64,000 nucleotides of DNA, from contig JAGSYV010000057.1 of assembly GCA_018262505.1 (NCBI GenBank), forward strand, positions 1-64,000, written 5' to 3'. This DNA comes from Pseudomonadota bacterium. Its GTDB lineage: Bacteria > Pseudomonadota > Alphaproteobacteria > Rhizobiales > Pleomorphomonadaceae. The translations under genes were made by a program, and so were the position numbers. Positions within the stretch are counted from its first letter, which is position 1. Each line of letters opens with the position of its first letter. Positions 26,899 through 39,398 of this stretch are shown here, in pieces. The notes beneath the pieces were generated by a model. The model worked only from the letters and a program-made list of their open reading frames with translations, did not search any database and had not been told where the DNA came from.

Positions 26899-28008
26899 TT
26901 ATAGGCCGGTCGGCACCGGCAAATCCACGGCATTTGGGGACGACGAAGGCAGGTACTCGCCGAGCTTCCGCGCCCAGGTCTGCGCGAGGGCGTGGTCTTG
27001 CGCCGCCGCGCCGAGGCGGGTGCGGAGATCGGCGTCGGACAGCAGGCGCGTCAGTGCCGAAGCCACCGCTTGCCCGTCGGCGCCGTCGCAGAGCAGGCCG
27101 GTCTCGCCGTCCTTGATGGCGTCGGCCGCGCCGCCGTCGGTGCCGCCCAGCGAGGGTTTGCCGTACCAGCCGGCTTCCAGATAGACGATGCCGAAGCCTT
27201 CGACCGATGCCCCTTCGCGCCGGCTCGGCATGGCGAACACGTCGCAGAAGGTGAGGAGCGCCGCCTTTTGGCGCTCGTCGATGCGCCCGAGAAAATGGAT
27301 GTTCGCGGCGGCCGGCGACGACCGCGCCATCTCTTCGAGGCGCGGTCGATCGGCACCATCGCCGGCGATCAACAGCCGCGCGGCCGCCAGTATCGGGTGT
27401 GCCGACATGGCATCGATCAGCCGGTCGATGCCCTTGCGCGGTTCGAGGCGGCACAGGGAGGCGATGGTGAGGCCGGTGCCGAACTTCCGCGCGATCTCGG
27501 CGATGGCGGTAGGATCGGCGGCCGGCTGTGGCTGGACCGGCGGCGTCACCACCGTCAAGCGCCCGGCATCGACATAGGGCGCCGCCAGCGAAGCCGTGTA
27601 ATGAGAATTGGCGATCACCCGCGTCGCCTTGGCCAGCGCGGCGCGAATACGAGCGGTCTTGGCCTCCGATGGATGCGGCGGGAACTCCATGCCATGGGCG
27701 AGGCAGATGACGGGCTGGCCCGAGGGCTGGAAGCGCTCCAGGCTTTTCCAGCTATCGGCAAAGACCGCATCGACCCTGCCGGCGCGGACCACTCGCTCGG
27801 CGGCCTTGGCTTTCAACCAGCGACGGAGCGGCTTGAAGCCGCGATAGCGGCGGATCTGGTAGCCGGGCATCGCCGACGGATCGGGCTCGCCGTCGGCCAG
27901 CACCAGCAACTCGGCACCCGAAGCTGCGATCGTCTCTGCCAGCCCGCCCATCATGTTCTCGATCCCTCCGATCTTCGGAGGGAAACACTGCGTCAGCATC
28001 AAGTGCAT
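26899..28008 (-). CDS. Glycosyltransferase family 4
   Basis: 369 residues, start ATG with GAGGAGG upstream. CFPPKIGGIENMMGGLAETI is the GT4 N-terminal acceptor loop; CRLEPRKGIDRLIDAM and SRREGASVEGFGIVYLEAGW are the donor-binding motifs with EX7E. First gene of the ELM1 operon. In the related Sinorhizobium region the comparable position is held by lpsD/lpsE-type core transferases; orthology needs a tree. Confidence 0.9.
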   Translation of the reverse strand: MHLMLTQCFPPKIGGIENMMGGLAETIAASGAELLVLADGEPDPSAMPGYQIRRYRGFKPLRRWLKAKAAERVVRAGRVDAVFADSWKSLERFQPSGQPVICLAHGMEFPPHPSEAKTARIRAALAKATRVIANSHYTASLAAPYVDAGRLTVVTPPVQPQPAADPTAIAEIARKFGTGLTIASLCRLEPRKGIDRLIDAMSAHPILAAARLLIAGDGADRPRLEEMARSSPAAANIHFLGRIDERQKAALLTFCDVFAMPSRREGASVEGFGIVYLEAGWYGKPSLGGTDGGAADAIKDGETGLLCDGADGQAVASALTRLLSDADLRTRLGAAAQDHALAQTWARKLGEYLPSSSPNAVDLPVPTGL

Positions 28009-28170
28009 CCGATCCTCCTCGGCGGGTGGCCGCGTGCCTTACGATTGCACATTGACTTACAGCATTGAGCTTTCAGAAAAAAGCGCCGCCGACCGCCCTC
28101 AACCGGCCAGTTCCGTCGGCTTCCGGCGCGTGCTAGGACAGACGGTGTCGCGCCAATCGAGGACCCCCCC

Positions 28171-28956
28171 ATGTCACCCCTACCACTGTCCGTCTTCGTG
28201 ATCTGCAAGGACGAGGCCGATCGGCTGGGTCTGGTGCTGGAGGCCTTGGACGGATTGACGGATGACCTGGTGATCGTCGACAGCGGCTCGACCGACGGCA
28301 CCCTCGATATCGCCCGTCGCCATACGACACGCGTCTACCATCGCGACTGGACCGGCTTCGGCGAGCAGAAGGTCTACGCCGAAAGCCTCTGCCGGCACGA
28401 CTGGGTGCTCAACCTCGATGCCGACGAAGTGCTGCTCGACGAGGTGAAGGCATCGATCCGTTCGGTGTTCGCAGAGCCGGAGGAGGGGCGTGCCGCCGCC
28501 TATTCGCTCAGGATCCGCCATGTCAGCCGCTTGGCACCCAGCCTTCAACCCGGTCTCTTTAACCCGACCAACGTCACGCCCCGCCTGTATGACCGGCGGC
28601 GGGCCGGCTTCAAGTCGAGCGCCGTCCACGACAAGGTGGAGATCCGCGATGGCGGCAAGCCGGCAACGCTGAAGGGCGATGTCGCCCATATCTCCATGAA
28701 ATCCTTTGCTCACATGTGGGATAAGATCCGCAGCTACAGCGAACTGTCGGCCCGCGATTGGGCGCAGAAGGGGCGCAACCCCGGGATCTCCAGGCTGATC
28801 GCCGATCCCATCTGGTTTTTCGTCAAGAACTATTTCATCCGCCGCCTGTTCGCCGTCGGCGCCGAAGGCTTCGTCATTGCCGTCAGCCTCAGCGCCGGCC
28901 GGGCGCTCAGGATCGCCATGACCTGGGAGGAAAGGCGGAAGCTGCGGCTTTCCTGA
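28171..28956 (+). CDS. Glycosyltransferase family 2, LpsC/WaaE type
   Basis: 261 residues. The N-terminal GT-A domain has LSVFVICKDEADRLGLVLEA, IVDSGSTDGT, and the metal-binding DADE in LNLDADEVLLDEV. This is the WaaE/KdtX-like family that adds glucose to inner core or related sites; in Sinorhizobium the corresponding gene is lpsC. The C-terminal hydrophobic stretch suggests membrane association. Divergent from the GT4/ELM1 operon. Confidence 0.88.
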   Translation: MSPLPLSVFVICKDEADRLGLVLEALDGLTDDLVIVDSGSTDGTLDIARRHTTRVYHRDWTGFGEQKVYAESLCRHDWVLNLDADEVLLDEVKASIRSVFAEPEEGRAAAYSLRIRHVSRLAPSLQPGLFNPTNVTPRLYDRRRAGFKSSAVHDKVEIRDGGKPATLKGDVAHISMKSFAHMWDKIRSYSELSARDWAQKGRNPGISRLIADPIWFFVKNYFIRRLFAVGAEGFVIAVSLSAGRALRIAMTWEERRKLRLS

Positions 28957-29140
28957 GAAGCGGGCGCGCTGCCACCCCCCGATCCGCCTATCGTCGATCC
29001 GCCGTTGCCTTGGCATTCCGTTGTGTCGGCCTGTTCCACAGTCGGTGGCTCGTGGGCGCCCATGCTTTTTTGTTGTGCGGGGAAACGTTTGTACCTAGAA
29101 AAATACAGAAGAGCTGCAAATTTCAACCTATGGACGCATT

Positions 29141-29875
29141 ATGGCTTTGTTTGATCTCTGCGTGACCGCTTCCCGCCGTCCGGATCTTCTGGCCATAACG
29201 CTTGAGAGCTTTTCCGATCGCATTTTCTCGCATTGCAAGCCGGACCGCGTGTTCGTGAATCTGGACCCCATTTTCGGTTCCGAGGAAAACCATCTCGCGG
29301 TGGTTTCTCTCGTGCGCGACCGGTTTCCGGCTGCGACCATCTTCGAGCCCGAGACGCCTTGCTTCGGCGCGGCCGTAAAGCGGCTGTGGTCGGCCACAGA
29401 GGCGGATTACGTCTTCCACATGGAAGACGATTGGGTGGCCAATTCCGATGTGACGGACGAAATATTCCGTCCCTTTGAAGACCCGCGCATTCAGCAGGTG
29501 TCGTTTCATAGAAATCAGAATTGGGATTTCCGAAAGAAGGGGCACTTCCACGAGAAGAAGGACTATTTCAGGATACTGGGACTGAAGCTGCCGTTTTATA
29601 AGGCCACGCCCCAGTTCACCACCTCTCCCTCCATATTGAGGGGCGAATTCGCTCGCGTCGCCGCGGCCCTCATGGATCCGGGTCATGATCCGGAGAAGCA
29701 GTTTTACTCGTCGGTGAACCTGGAACTCGAAAGGTTCGTCAAGCCGTTTCGCAACTATATCTACTCCCAAGACGGTGGGCCGGTGATCCGGGATATCGGA
29801 TGCGAGTGGCGCGACACGCGGGGCATTCAAAAAGTCATCAAGGACGGGATTTCGACCTGGGAAATGCCGGCATAG
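29141..29875 (+). CDS. GT-A type glycosyltransferase-like protein
   Basis: 244 residues. FDLCVTASRRPDLLAITLES start, then the acidic metal motif in YVFHMEDDWVANSDV, and a C-terminal segment EWRDTRGIQK. Resembles GT2-like proteins of surface-polysaccharide clusters. Lower GC than the neighbours and a weak ribosome site suggest it is a more recent arrival in the cluster. The sugar transferred is unknown. Confidence 0.7.
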   Translation: MALFDLCVTASRRPDLLAITLESFSDRIFSHCKPDRVFVNLDPIFGSEENHLAVVSLVRDRFPAATIFEPETPCFGAAVKRLWSATEADYVFHMEDDWVANSDVTDEIFRPFEDPRIQQVSFHRNQNWDFRKKGHFHEKKDYFRILGLKLPFYKATPQFTTSPSILRGEFARVAAALMDPGHDPEKQFYSSVNLELERFVKPFRNYIYSQDGGPVIRDIGCEWRDTRGIQKVIKDGISTWEMPA

Positions 29876-29934
29876 TCGAAGGCCAATCTGTCAAAGGCTC
29901 CCGGTTTGCATGTCGGAGATCGGGAATTGGGTGC

Positions 29935-30774
29935 TCAATTCGCCGTCAGGGCCACGTTCCGGAAGAGGATGGTTGTCCGCTCCGGCCGCATTCCGACCAT
30001 CTCGAAGCCATTCCGCAACAGCAAATTGACCACGTCTGGCGCTGTGCTGGCCCTTTCCTTGCCTCGCTCGAAGCCACAGTCCGCTGTTATATAATGGATT
30101 TTTGGCAGAATGCCCTTGGCCCCCTCCAGCACTTCCGGTTCCGCACCTTCCGCCTCCAGCTTTAGCAGGAACACATCGTCGATGTTCTTCTGCCGGCAGT
30201 AATCATCCAGCGTGATCGCATCGACCGTCACGATGGTGTCGAACCCATCCATCTCGATTGCCGAGGAATCGGCGCTTTTCTTCTTGCTGTAGAACGTCAG
30301 AATTTCGGTCTTTTTCCAAAGCGCCGCCTTTGTGCAGGTTCCCAAGGGATTGTTGAGCTGACACAACCGATGTTCCGGTTCGCTCGGCTCAAAGGCGTGA
30401 TAGTTCAAGGTTTTCGATTTTAGCCGGAGGCCCATGCCGACCTCGCCGATATTGGCGCCGCAATCGATAATCGTGGCATTCGGCGGTATTTCCATGTTTT
30501 CCAACATGTAGTCTTTCAGGAGACTTTTGAGGCGCCCGCTTATACTCGATTTGTAAAAGGGCGTGCGTCTTGGAAAGGCATAATGGATCTTTGCGCTCCG
30601 GGTGTCGGTCGCGATCAGGTATCCGTCTTGCGCTTCAATCCGTATTTTCCAGGCCCGACTTATGAAAGTATAAAACTGCATTCTTTGGCAAAATAATTCA
30701 GGAGAGGTGGTCTCCCAAAGGAATCTTGTCTTCAGCTTCTGCATCGTATTCGTGAATATTGGGAGATGTCTCAT
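29935..30774 (-). CDS. FkbM-family methyltransferase
   Basis: 279 residues. The SAM-binding segment NATIIDCGANIGEVGMGL and the later LKLEAEGAEPEVLEGAKGIL are the two signature blocks of FkbM methyltransferases, which O-methylate sugars of surface polysaccharides. Codon use is AT-richer than the backbone (like the convergent GT-like gene), consistent with acquisition as a unit. The start could be the second Met (MQKLKT). Confidence 0.85.
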   Translation of the reverse strand: MRHLPIFTNTMQKLKTRFLWETTSPELFCQRMQFYTFISRAWKIRIEAQDGYLIATDTRSAKIHYAFPRRTPFYKSSISGRLKSLLKDYMLENMEIPPNATIIDCGANIGEVGMGLRLKSKTLNYHAFEPSEPEHRLCQLNNPLGTCTKAALWKKTEILTFYSKKKSADSSAIEMDGFDTIVTVDAITLDDYCRQKNIDDVFLLKLEAEGAEPEVLEGAKGILPKIHYITADCGFERGKERASTAPDVVNLLLRNGFEMVGMRPERTTILFRNVALTAN

Positions 30775-31364
30775 TTCAGGGCTCGCTTCGCCGTGGTATA
30801 TCTACCCTCGGGCCTGTCTTGCCTGCGAATGTATAACTGCGGAGCAGCCCAGGCACTTCGTATGGCAGTGGACGTCGTAGGGTATCTCGCGCGCCGACTC
30901 GCTGGCCTGCTCCATCACCTTGCGCGAAGACGATGACGTCAACGGTCGCCTGGGGGACGGCCTGGTGAGGCTTGTCGAGCTGCGCACCCTCGGTGGACTC
31001 GTAGACCTTTGCAAACGGTCCCTTGCAGCGCCGGTCGCCGGAACCGGCGTTCGGAACGCGGCAGCCCGGCAGCAGGGATACGGCAAAAGCGGCCGGCGCA
31101 TGGGCCAGCCATTTCCTCGATGACTTCACGGATCAGCTCCCCCCGAAGCGCCGCATAGAGCCACATTCAGAAACGTGGGAAAGCTCCCCATCTCCGGATG
31201 TCAGCGTGGCTGAAACTTCCACAGTTGACTGCCGAAAGGAAGAGGACGGGAGCGTTTTGCTCGAAATTATCGTCGGTTAGGTAAGCATGGCAGGTTTGCC
31301 GCCGGCTCCTCGCCCGTTACGCGGTCTTGTTTCCCGTCTTTTCCCGCCTGGAGCAGCCGCTTTT
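30775..31364. other. Region without a recognised intact gene
   Basis: About 590 bp between the FkbM gene and the GT4 operon end. Several overlapping short frames exist on both strands, the longest (minus, 30776-31129) beginning with a hydrophobic stretch ending LLPGC like a lipoprotein signal, but none resembles a known family or has a good ribosome site. Best read as degenerated DNA. Confidence 0.4.
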
Positions 31365-31389
31365 CGATCAGGTTGATTCAACCTGATCG
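31365..31389. repeat. Palindromic repeat overlapping a gene end
   Basis: Perfect 12-bp arms CGATCAGGTTGA / TCAACCTGATCG around one T. Same design as the element at 17753. It supplies the last codons and stop of the GT4 gene. Confidence 0.7.
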
Positions 31390-32438
31390 GCGGGTGCTCT
31401 AGACGACAGAAACGCCAGGTAGGCGTCGGCGATGGCTCTTCGGGAATGGCTCGCTTCCAGCTTGGCGCTGGCCGCTTCCACCAGGCGAGGGCCGAGGGTG
31501 GGGTCGGCGATCAGCCGGCCAAGCGCGGCCGAGACGGCGGCGTGATCGTCGATCGGGGCGAGCAGGCCGTTGACGTCATCCTGGATCAGCCAGCTCGGGC
31601 CTTCGCTGGCCGTGGCGACCACCGGCTTGCCGGCCGCCCAGGCTTCGAGCACCACGTTGCCGAGCGGCTCGTGGCGCGAGGGGATGGAGAGCGCATCGGC
31701 GGCGGCGAGATAGGGGCCGGGGTCCATGCTCCAGCCGAGAAAGCGCACGCGGTCGGCGCAGCCGAGATCGGCGGCGAGCCGGCGCAGCTTGTCTTCCTCC
31801 GGGCCTTCGCCAACCAGCCAGAGCACGGCATCCGGCAGGGGTGCGACCGCCCGGATCAACGTATCGAAGCCCTTGCGGTCGACGAAGCGGCCCATGCCGA
31901 GAACGACGAAGGCGCCTTCCGGCGTGTCGAGCTTGGCGCGGTCGATCGGCGTTCCCTTGCGCACATCGGTGAAGTTGGAGATGACGCGGGTACGATTGAT
32001 ATCCCAGCCGATGCCGGCGGCGGCGCGGGCGATGTCCGGCGTATTGCAGACGAGGTAGTCGCAGTTGACGAAATAGTCGAGCCGCTCGGGATAGTCGCCG
32101 AGGCGGGCGGCCGTCAGGATATTGGGATCATTGGGGATCCAGCGCGTCGCCTGCGGCATCCACGACATCATGGCATGCGGGCGGAAGGCGCGGTTGATCC
32201 TGGCGATGCGCCGGTTGGTGAAGAAGCGGGCGATGTGGGAGCGGCTGAACCCCATCTCCTCGATGCCGCAGACCGCCTCGATGTCCTTCTTCCAGACCCG
32301 GTCGGGAAAGATCAGGGCCTTCTGCTCGACGCCCCGCTCGGCCAACGCGTTGACGAGGCTGACGAAGAAGCGCTCGGCGCCGCCCTTGATCCCGAGGTGG
32401 ACGTGGACCACCCGCAGTGCTTCGCCTTCAGGGACCAT
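31368..32438 (-). CDS. Glycosyltransferase family 4
   Basis: 356 residues. VHLGIKGGAERFFVSLVNAL acceptor loop; GMGRFVDRKGFDTLIRAV and SRHEPLGNVVLEAWAAGKPV for donor binding. The start overlaps the stop of the upstream GT2 gene by one base (TGATG), so they are translationally coupled. The last residues are encoded within a palindromic repeat. Retaining GT-B transferase for LPS core or a related glycan. Confidence 0.9.
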   Translation of the reverse strand: MVPEGEALRVVHVHLGIKGGAERFFVSLVNALAERGVEQKALIFPDRVWKKDIEAVCGIEEMGFSRSHIARFFTNRRIARINRAFRPHAMMSWMPQATRWIPNDPNILTAARLGDYPERLDYFVNCDYLVCNTPDIARAAAGIGWDINRTRVISNFTDVRKGTPIDRAKLDTPEGAFVVLGMGRFVDRKGFDTLIRAVAPLPDAVLWLVGEGPEEDKLRRLAADLGCADRVRFLGWSMDPGPYLAAADALSIPSRHEPLGNVVLEAWAAGKPVVATASEGPSWLIQDDVNGLLAPIDDHAAVSAALGRLIADPTLGPRLVEAASAKLEASHSRRAIADAYLAFLSSRAPADQVEST

Positions 32439-33385
32439 CAGTTGCCATCCAGGGTGCTGTAATAGTTGGGAAGGATCGTGAAGAGGCCCCGGAAGATGCC
32501 GAGGCCACGGGCCAGCCGCAGCCGGCCGCGATAATAGCTGTGGGTCGCCTTCTCCAAGCCCAGGCGCTTGCCCGGCCAGAACAGGGCGACGGTCAAGGCA
32601 CCGCCGATCAGGCGGCGGATGCCCTTGAGGGCGAATTTCGCGAAAGTGCGCGGGGCGCCGCGCCGGATCTTGGCGGCGAGCACCTGGGCGGCGGCGGTGG
32701 ACTGCACGCGGGCGATCAGCCGTTCCGGCTGCACGCGGCTCGCCGGGATGGTCTCCTCGACGAAGGCGTCGGGCGACCAGACGATGCGGTAGCCGAGTTT
32801 GTGGGCGCGAGAGAAGAAGTCGATATCCTCGTAGCCGAAGGTCAGCGCCTCGGCAAAGCGCAAGCCGGCACCATCGGGGCGGATCAGCTTGGCACTCAAG
32901 AGCGTGTTGTTGGTCGGCGCCTCGTTGAGCGGCATGCCGGCCGGGCCGACGATCGGCTTCAGGAGCTTCCACCACTTGGGCGGCGGCGCCTCATAGCTGC
33001 GGCGCACCGGGCCGGACACCACGTCGGCGCCGTGCTCGATGGCCGTCCGCATCAGCGCGGCGAGCCAAGTAGGATCGGCGCGCTCGTCGTCGTCGATCAG
33101 CACGATCCAGTCGTAGCCGTTGGCAAGACCGACCTCGAGCGTCTTGTTGCGGGCAAACGGTATGCCGCGGCGCGGCTCCTGGTAGTAGCGGACCTTGACC
33201 GGCGAAGCGGCCGGCACGTTTTCGACGACGCCGCGCGAGTTCGGTGTCGCGTCATTCTCGACGACACAGACCTCGACCTGCCAATCGGCCTCAAGCTGCT
33301 GCGCGAGCAGCGATGCGACGCAATCCTGCAGCATGCGCGGCCGCTCCGCCGTGCAGACCATGATGCCGATCCGCGTTTCGCTCAT
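32438..33385 (-). CDS. Glycosyltransferase family 2
   Basis: 315 residues. IGIMVCTAERPRMLQDCVAS, then the DxD-type metal site in WIVLIDDDERADPTWL and the product-side motif FGYEDIDFFSRAHKLGYRI (ED of the inverting mechanism). The C-terminal basic and hydrophobic helices suggest membrane association. Sits 4 nt after the upstream GT4 stop; middle gene of a three-gene operon. Confidence 0.9.
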   Translation of the reverse strand: MSETRIGIMVCTAERPRMLQDCVASLLAQQLEADWQVEVCVVENDATPNSRGVVENVPAASPVKVRYYQEPRRGIPFARNKTLEVGLANGYDWIVLIDDDERADPTWLAALMRTAIEHGADVVSGPVRRSYEAPPPKWWKLLKPIVGPAGMPLNEAPTNNTLLSAKLIRPDGAGLRFAEALTFGYEDIDFFSRAHKLGYRIVWSPDAFVEETIPASRVQPERLIARVQSTAAAQVLAAKIRRGAPRTFAKFALKGIRRLIGGALTVALFWPGKRLGLEKATHSYYRGRLRLARGLGIFRGLFTILPNYYSTLDGN

Positions 33386-33389
33386 CTAG

Positions 33390-34472
33390 TCAGGCCCCCA
33401 TCCCCTTGTGGACGCTAGCATAGATGTCATCGAGTTGGGCAGCCGACCGCTCGATGGTGAAAGCGGTCTCCACTCTTTTTCGACCCTCTACGGCAAGGCG
33501 ATGGCGCAGCGCTTCGTCATTGACGAGGCGGCTGATCGCCTCGGCGATGGAGGCGGGATCGTCGGGATCGATGGCCAGCGACACGCCGTCGGCGATCTCA
33601 CGGAGGCCGCCCCGCAGCGACGAGATCAGCGCCGCGCCGCCGGCCATGGCCTCGATCGCGGTGCGGCCGAACGGTTCTTCGAAACGCGACGGCACAAGGG
33701 CGATGGCGGCGGTCCGGAAGGCCTCGCGCACGACGCTATGCGGCTGGTCACGCAGGATCTCGGTCCGGGTGCCGAGCGGGCGCAGCGCGTCGGTCACCTC
33801 GGCCGCGTAGCCGGCGTTGCCATCGAGACCGCTGAGGATGAAGCGGATACGCCAGTCGGGGGCTTCGATAAGGGCCGAGACGGCGGCGCGCGCCGCTTCC
33901 AGCACGCCCTTTTCCGGCACGGCCCGGCCGACGAACAGGACTTCGCGGCGCCTGGCGTCAGTGGCGGGCCATTCGCCGAGGTCGAGGCCGTTGTGCACCA
34001 CGTGGGTTTTGGCTTCGAGGCTGGGGAATGTTTCGATGAGACGGTCGCGGCAATAGGCGCTGATCACGATGATCCGGGCAAAAGGCGCGTATTTCCGTCG
34101 CTCGAGCCAGCGGCCGAGGAAACCTTTTGGCTGCTTGGGGTTGTTGTGCCGGTGCAGCAGCACTGGACGATCGCCGAAGCGGGCGGCGATGCGCCGGGCC
34201 GAGGGGATGTGCTGGTGGACCACCACCAGATCGGGCCGTTCGCTTGCGGCCGCAGTGGCGAGCGCATCGGCGAAGGCGGACTGGCTTTTGCCGGCGCGGG
34301 ACAGGCCGATGAAGCGCACGCCGTCGAAAGGCTTCTCCAGGGTCTCACCGATGACGACGGTCTCGTCGCGATAGCGGGAAAAGCGGACGAAGTCGTAGGC
34401 GCAGAGGTCGATCGCGGTGGCCCTGTCGGGGCCGAAGTGCGTTCCGCGGGGCAGGATGACGGCAATTTTCAC
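33390..34472 (-). CDS. Glycosyltransferase family 4
   Basis: 360 residues. MKIAVILPRGTHFGPDRATA start, LLHRHNNPKQPKG, then VGRAVPEKGVLEAARAAV and SRFEEPFGRTAIEAMAGGAA with the EX7E glutamates. First gene of the three-gene transferase operon, 55 nt downstream of the greA remnant. The position next to greA corresponds to lpsB in Sinorhizobium, but the N-terminal sequence does not look like LpsB, so no symbol is given. Confidence 0.88.
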   Translation of the reverse strand: MKIAVILPRGTHFGPDRATAIDLCAYDFVRFSRYRDETVVIGETLEKPFDGVRFIGLSRAGKSQSAFADALATAAASERPDLVVVHQHIPSARRIAARFGDRPVLLHRHNNPKQPKGFLGRWLERRKYAPFARIIVISAYCRDRLIETFPSLEAKTHVVHNGLDLGEWPATDARRREVLFVGRAVPEKGVLEAARAAVSALIEAPDWRIRFILSGLDGNAGYAAEVTDALRPLGTRTEILRDQPHSVVREAFRTAAIALVPSRFEEPFGRTAIEAMAGGAALISSLRGGLREIADGVSLAIDPDDPASIAEAISRLVNDEALRHRLAVEGRKRVETAFTIERSAAQLDDIYASVHKGMGA

Positions 34473-34527
34473 TTGGCGTCGCAGTCCCGAATGGGCGTCG
34501 CGCCGGAGGACCGGCGCGACCTCAACC

Positions 34528-34924
34528 TCACCTGAACATCACGTCCAGAATCTCGTAGCCACGCGCGCCCCCGGGGGCGGTGACTTCCACGGAATCGCCC
34601 ACCGACTTGCCGATCAGGGCGCGGGCGATCGGCGAGGAGATGGAGATGCGGCCGCCCTTCACGTCGGCCTCGGCATCGCCGACGATCTGGTAGGTCTTGT
34701 GTTCCTCGGTGTCCTCATCGATCAGCTTCACCGTGGCGCCGAACTTCACCGTCTTGCCGGTGAGCTTGGAAATATCGATGATCTCGGCGCGCGACAGCAT
34801 GTCCTCGAGTTCGGAGACGCGGCGCGATCGCCGCGATGATGCGAGGCCGTTCCTCGGATTTGCGCCGCTGCAGCTCGCTCTCGAGAGCGGCATGCCCAGC
34901 GGCGGTCATCGGGATCTTTTCCAT
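34528..34924 (-). pseudogene. greA: Transcription cleavage factor greA with internal frameshifting deletion
   Basis: The N-terminal part from ATG 34924 reads [18 protein letters not shown] to RIIAAIA, and the C-terminal part in another frame reads [13 protein letters not shown] to the end of a normal GreA C-domain. Between them, near 34830, the usual segment of about 26 residues is missing, including the DLSENAEY tip whose acidic residues coordinate the catalytic metal. The remaining 397 nt plus 77 nt would restore a 157-residue protein, so about 77 nt are lost and the frame is broken. As read, no functional GreA is made. A second greA copy, or a sequencing/assembly error, is possible. Confidence 0.85.
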
Positions 34925-34940
34925 CGGTCTCAAGGCCTTT

Positions 34941-34977
34941 CAAAAAATCACAGCGCCCGGTGCCAAAGGCACCGGGC
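34941..34977 (-). terminator. Possible terminator between carB and greA
   Basis: A perfect 10-bp stem GCCCGGTGCC / GGCACCGGGC with a 3-nt loop. On the minus strand it is followed seven bases later by six T residues. The offset T tract makes it weaker than a canonical terminator. Confidence 0.55.
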
Positions 34978-35059
34978 CGCGATGTTTCCTGTGCCGTCGG
35001 CGTCGAGCCCCTTTCGGGCTCCTACCGTCGGCTCTGTGACACGGGCACGCCGCCTTTCC

Positions 35060-35103
35060 GCATCCGCTTTTTCCGAAAAGTCTGCAACTTCTCGGGCAGA
35101 TGC
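35060..35103. repeat. REP-like palindrome, copy 4 of 5
   Basis: GCATCCGCT, then CCGAAAAGT-CTGCA-ACTTCTCGG, then AGATGC; one mismatch in the stem relative to the copies at 20964 and 43550. Confidence 0.8.
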
Positions 35104-35125
35104 CTAGCGACACGCCAATTCTGTC

Positions 35126-38563
<3,438 letters not shown>

Positions 38564-38818
38564 CTTCACTCGCGTGTAAACGCGGCCGGTGCGCGGGGCA
38601 CCGACCGGGGCGGGCAGCAAGAAGGGTGATCGTCGTTCGGACCGTTGCCGGGCTTATAGAGGAAAAGCGCGCGGCCGCAAACCCCGCTCCGCTTGAATTG
38701 GCGGCTTTGTTAGGCAGGTTTGCGATTGGCGCAGCTCTGTATCGTCTCGCAAGCTGGAGCCGTTGCTTTTGCTCATGGGGGCAGGGTATCGAAAGGGGCT
38801 GGAAGCGGGGAGGCGCGA

Positions 38819-39322
38819 GTGACCGGAAACAGCATGACGATCAGGCGCCTTGAGGCCACTGACGTGGATATCTTCAAGCGCATTCGCCTCGAAGCGCTTC
38901 GCCTAGAGCCTGCGGCCTATGCCGGCACCTACGAGGACTGGTCGGGTCTCTCGGACGAGGAGTGGCGCATGCGCATGAGCGAGCCCGTGTTCGCCGCCTT
39001 GGAGGGCGACGAACCGGTCGGTCTGACCGGCCTCATTCGCCTGCGGGGGATCAAGATGGCCCACCGCGCCACCATCGTCATGGTTTACCTGCGCCAGAGC
39101 CTGCGCGGAACGGGCTTGGCGTCGGGTCTCCTGAGCGCCGCGGCCAGCCATGCACGCGATATCGGCATCCGGCAGTTGGAGCTGAACGTCAGAGCCGAGA
39201 ACATCCCGGCGATCCGCTTTTACGAGCGGGAAGGCTTTATTGAGGTGGGCCGGATTCCCGGCGGTTTTCTACACGAGGGCCGTGAGATCGACGACGTGAT
39301 GATGGTGCGTCGGATCGTCTGA
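38819..39322 (+). CDS. GNAT-family N-acetyltransferase
   Basis: 167 residues from the GTG, which has GGGGAGG 6 nt upstream; the ATG of MTIRRLEATDV five codons later is an alternative. Acetyl-CoA binding is shown by VYLRQSLRGTGLASGLLSAA and the C-terminal strand ALRFYEREGF-like segment AIRFYEREGFIEVG. Related to ribosomal-protein or small-molecule acetyltransferases; substrate unknown. Divergent from carB. Confidence 0.88.
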   Translation: MTGNSMTIRRLEATDVDIFKRIRLEALRLEPAAYAGTYEDWSGLSDEEWRMRMSEPVFAALEGDEPVGLTGLIRLRGIKMAHRATIVMVYLRQSLRGTGLASGLLSAAASHARDIGIRQLELNVRAENIPAIRFYEREGFIEVGRIPGGFLHEGREIDDVMMVRRIV

Positions 39323-39398
39323 TTGCCGGGGAAAGTTTCGCGACGGCGCAGGCGCGGCCGGGCAGGTTGCCGATGTCCTCGGACCCGTATATCCGCGC

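Noticed and set aside
30776-31129. Possible lipoprotein gene with LLPGC
   Set aside because: The lipobox-like LLPGC is not backed by a ribosome site, family similarity or conserved frame; other frames across the same DNA are equally long.
32439-32975. Long N-terminal extension of the GT4 gene
   Set aside because: It overlaps the conserved GT2 gene in another frame; the GT4 start is at 32438 with one-base overlap.
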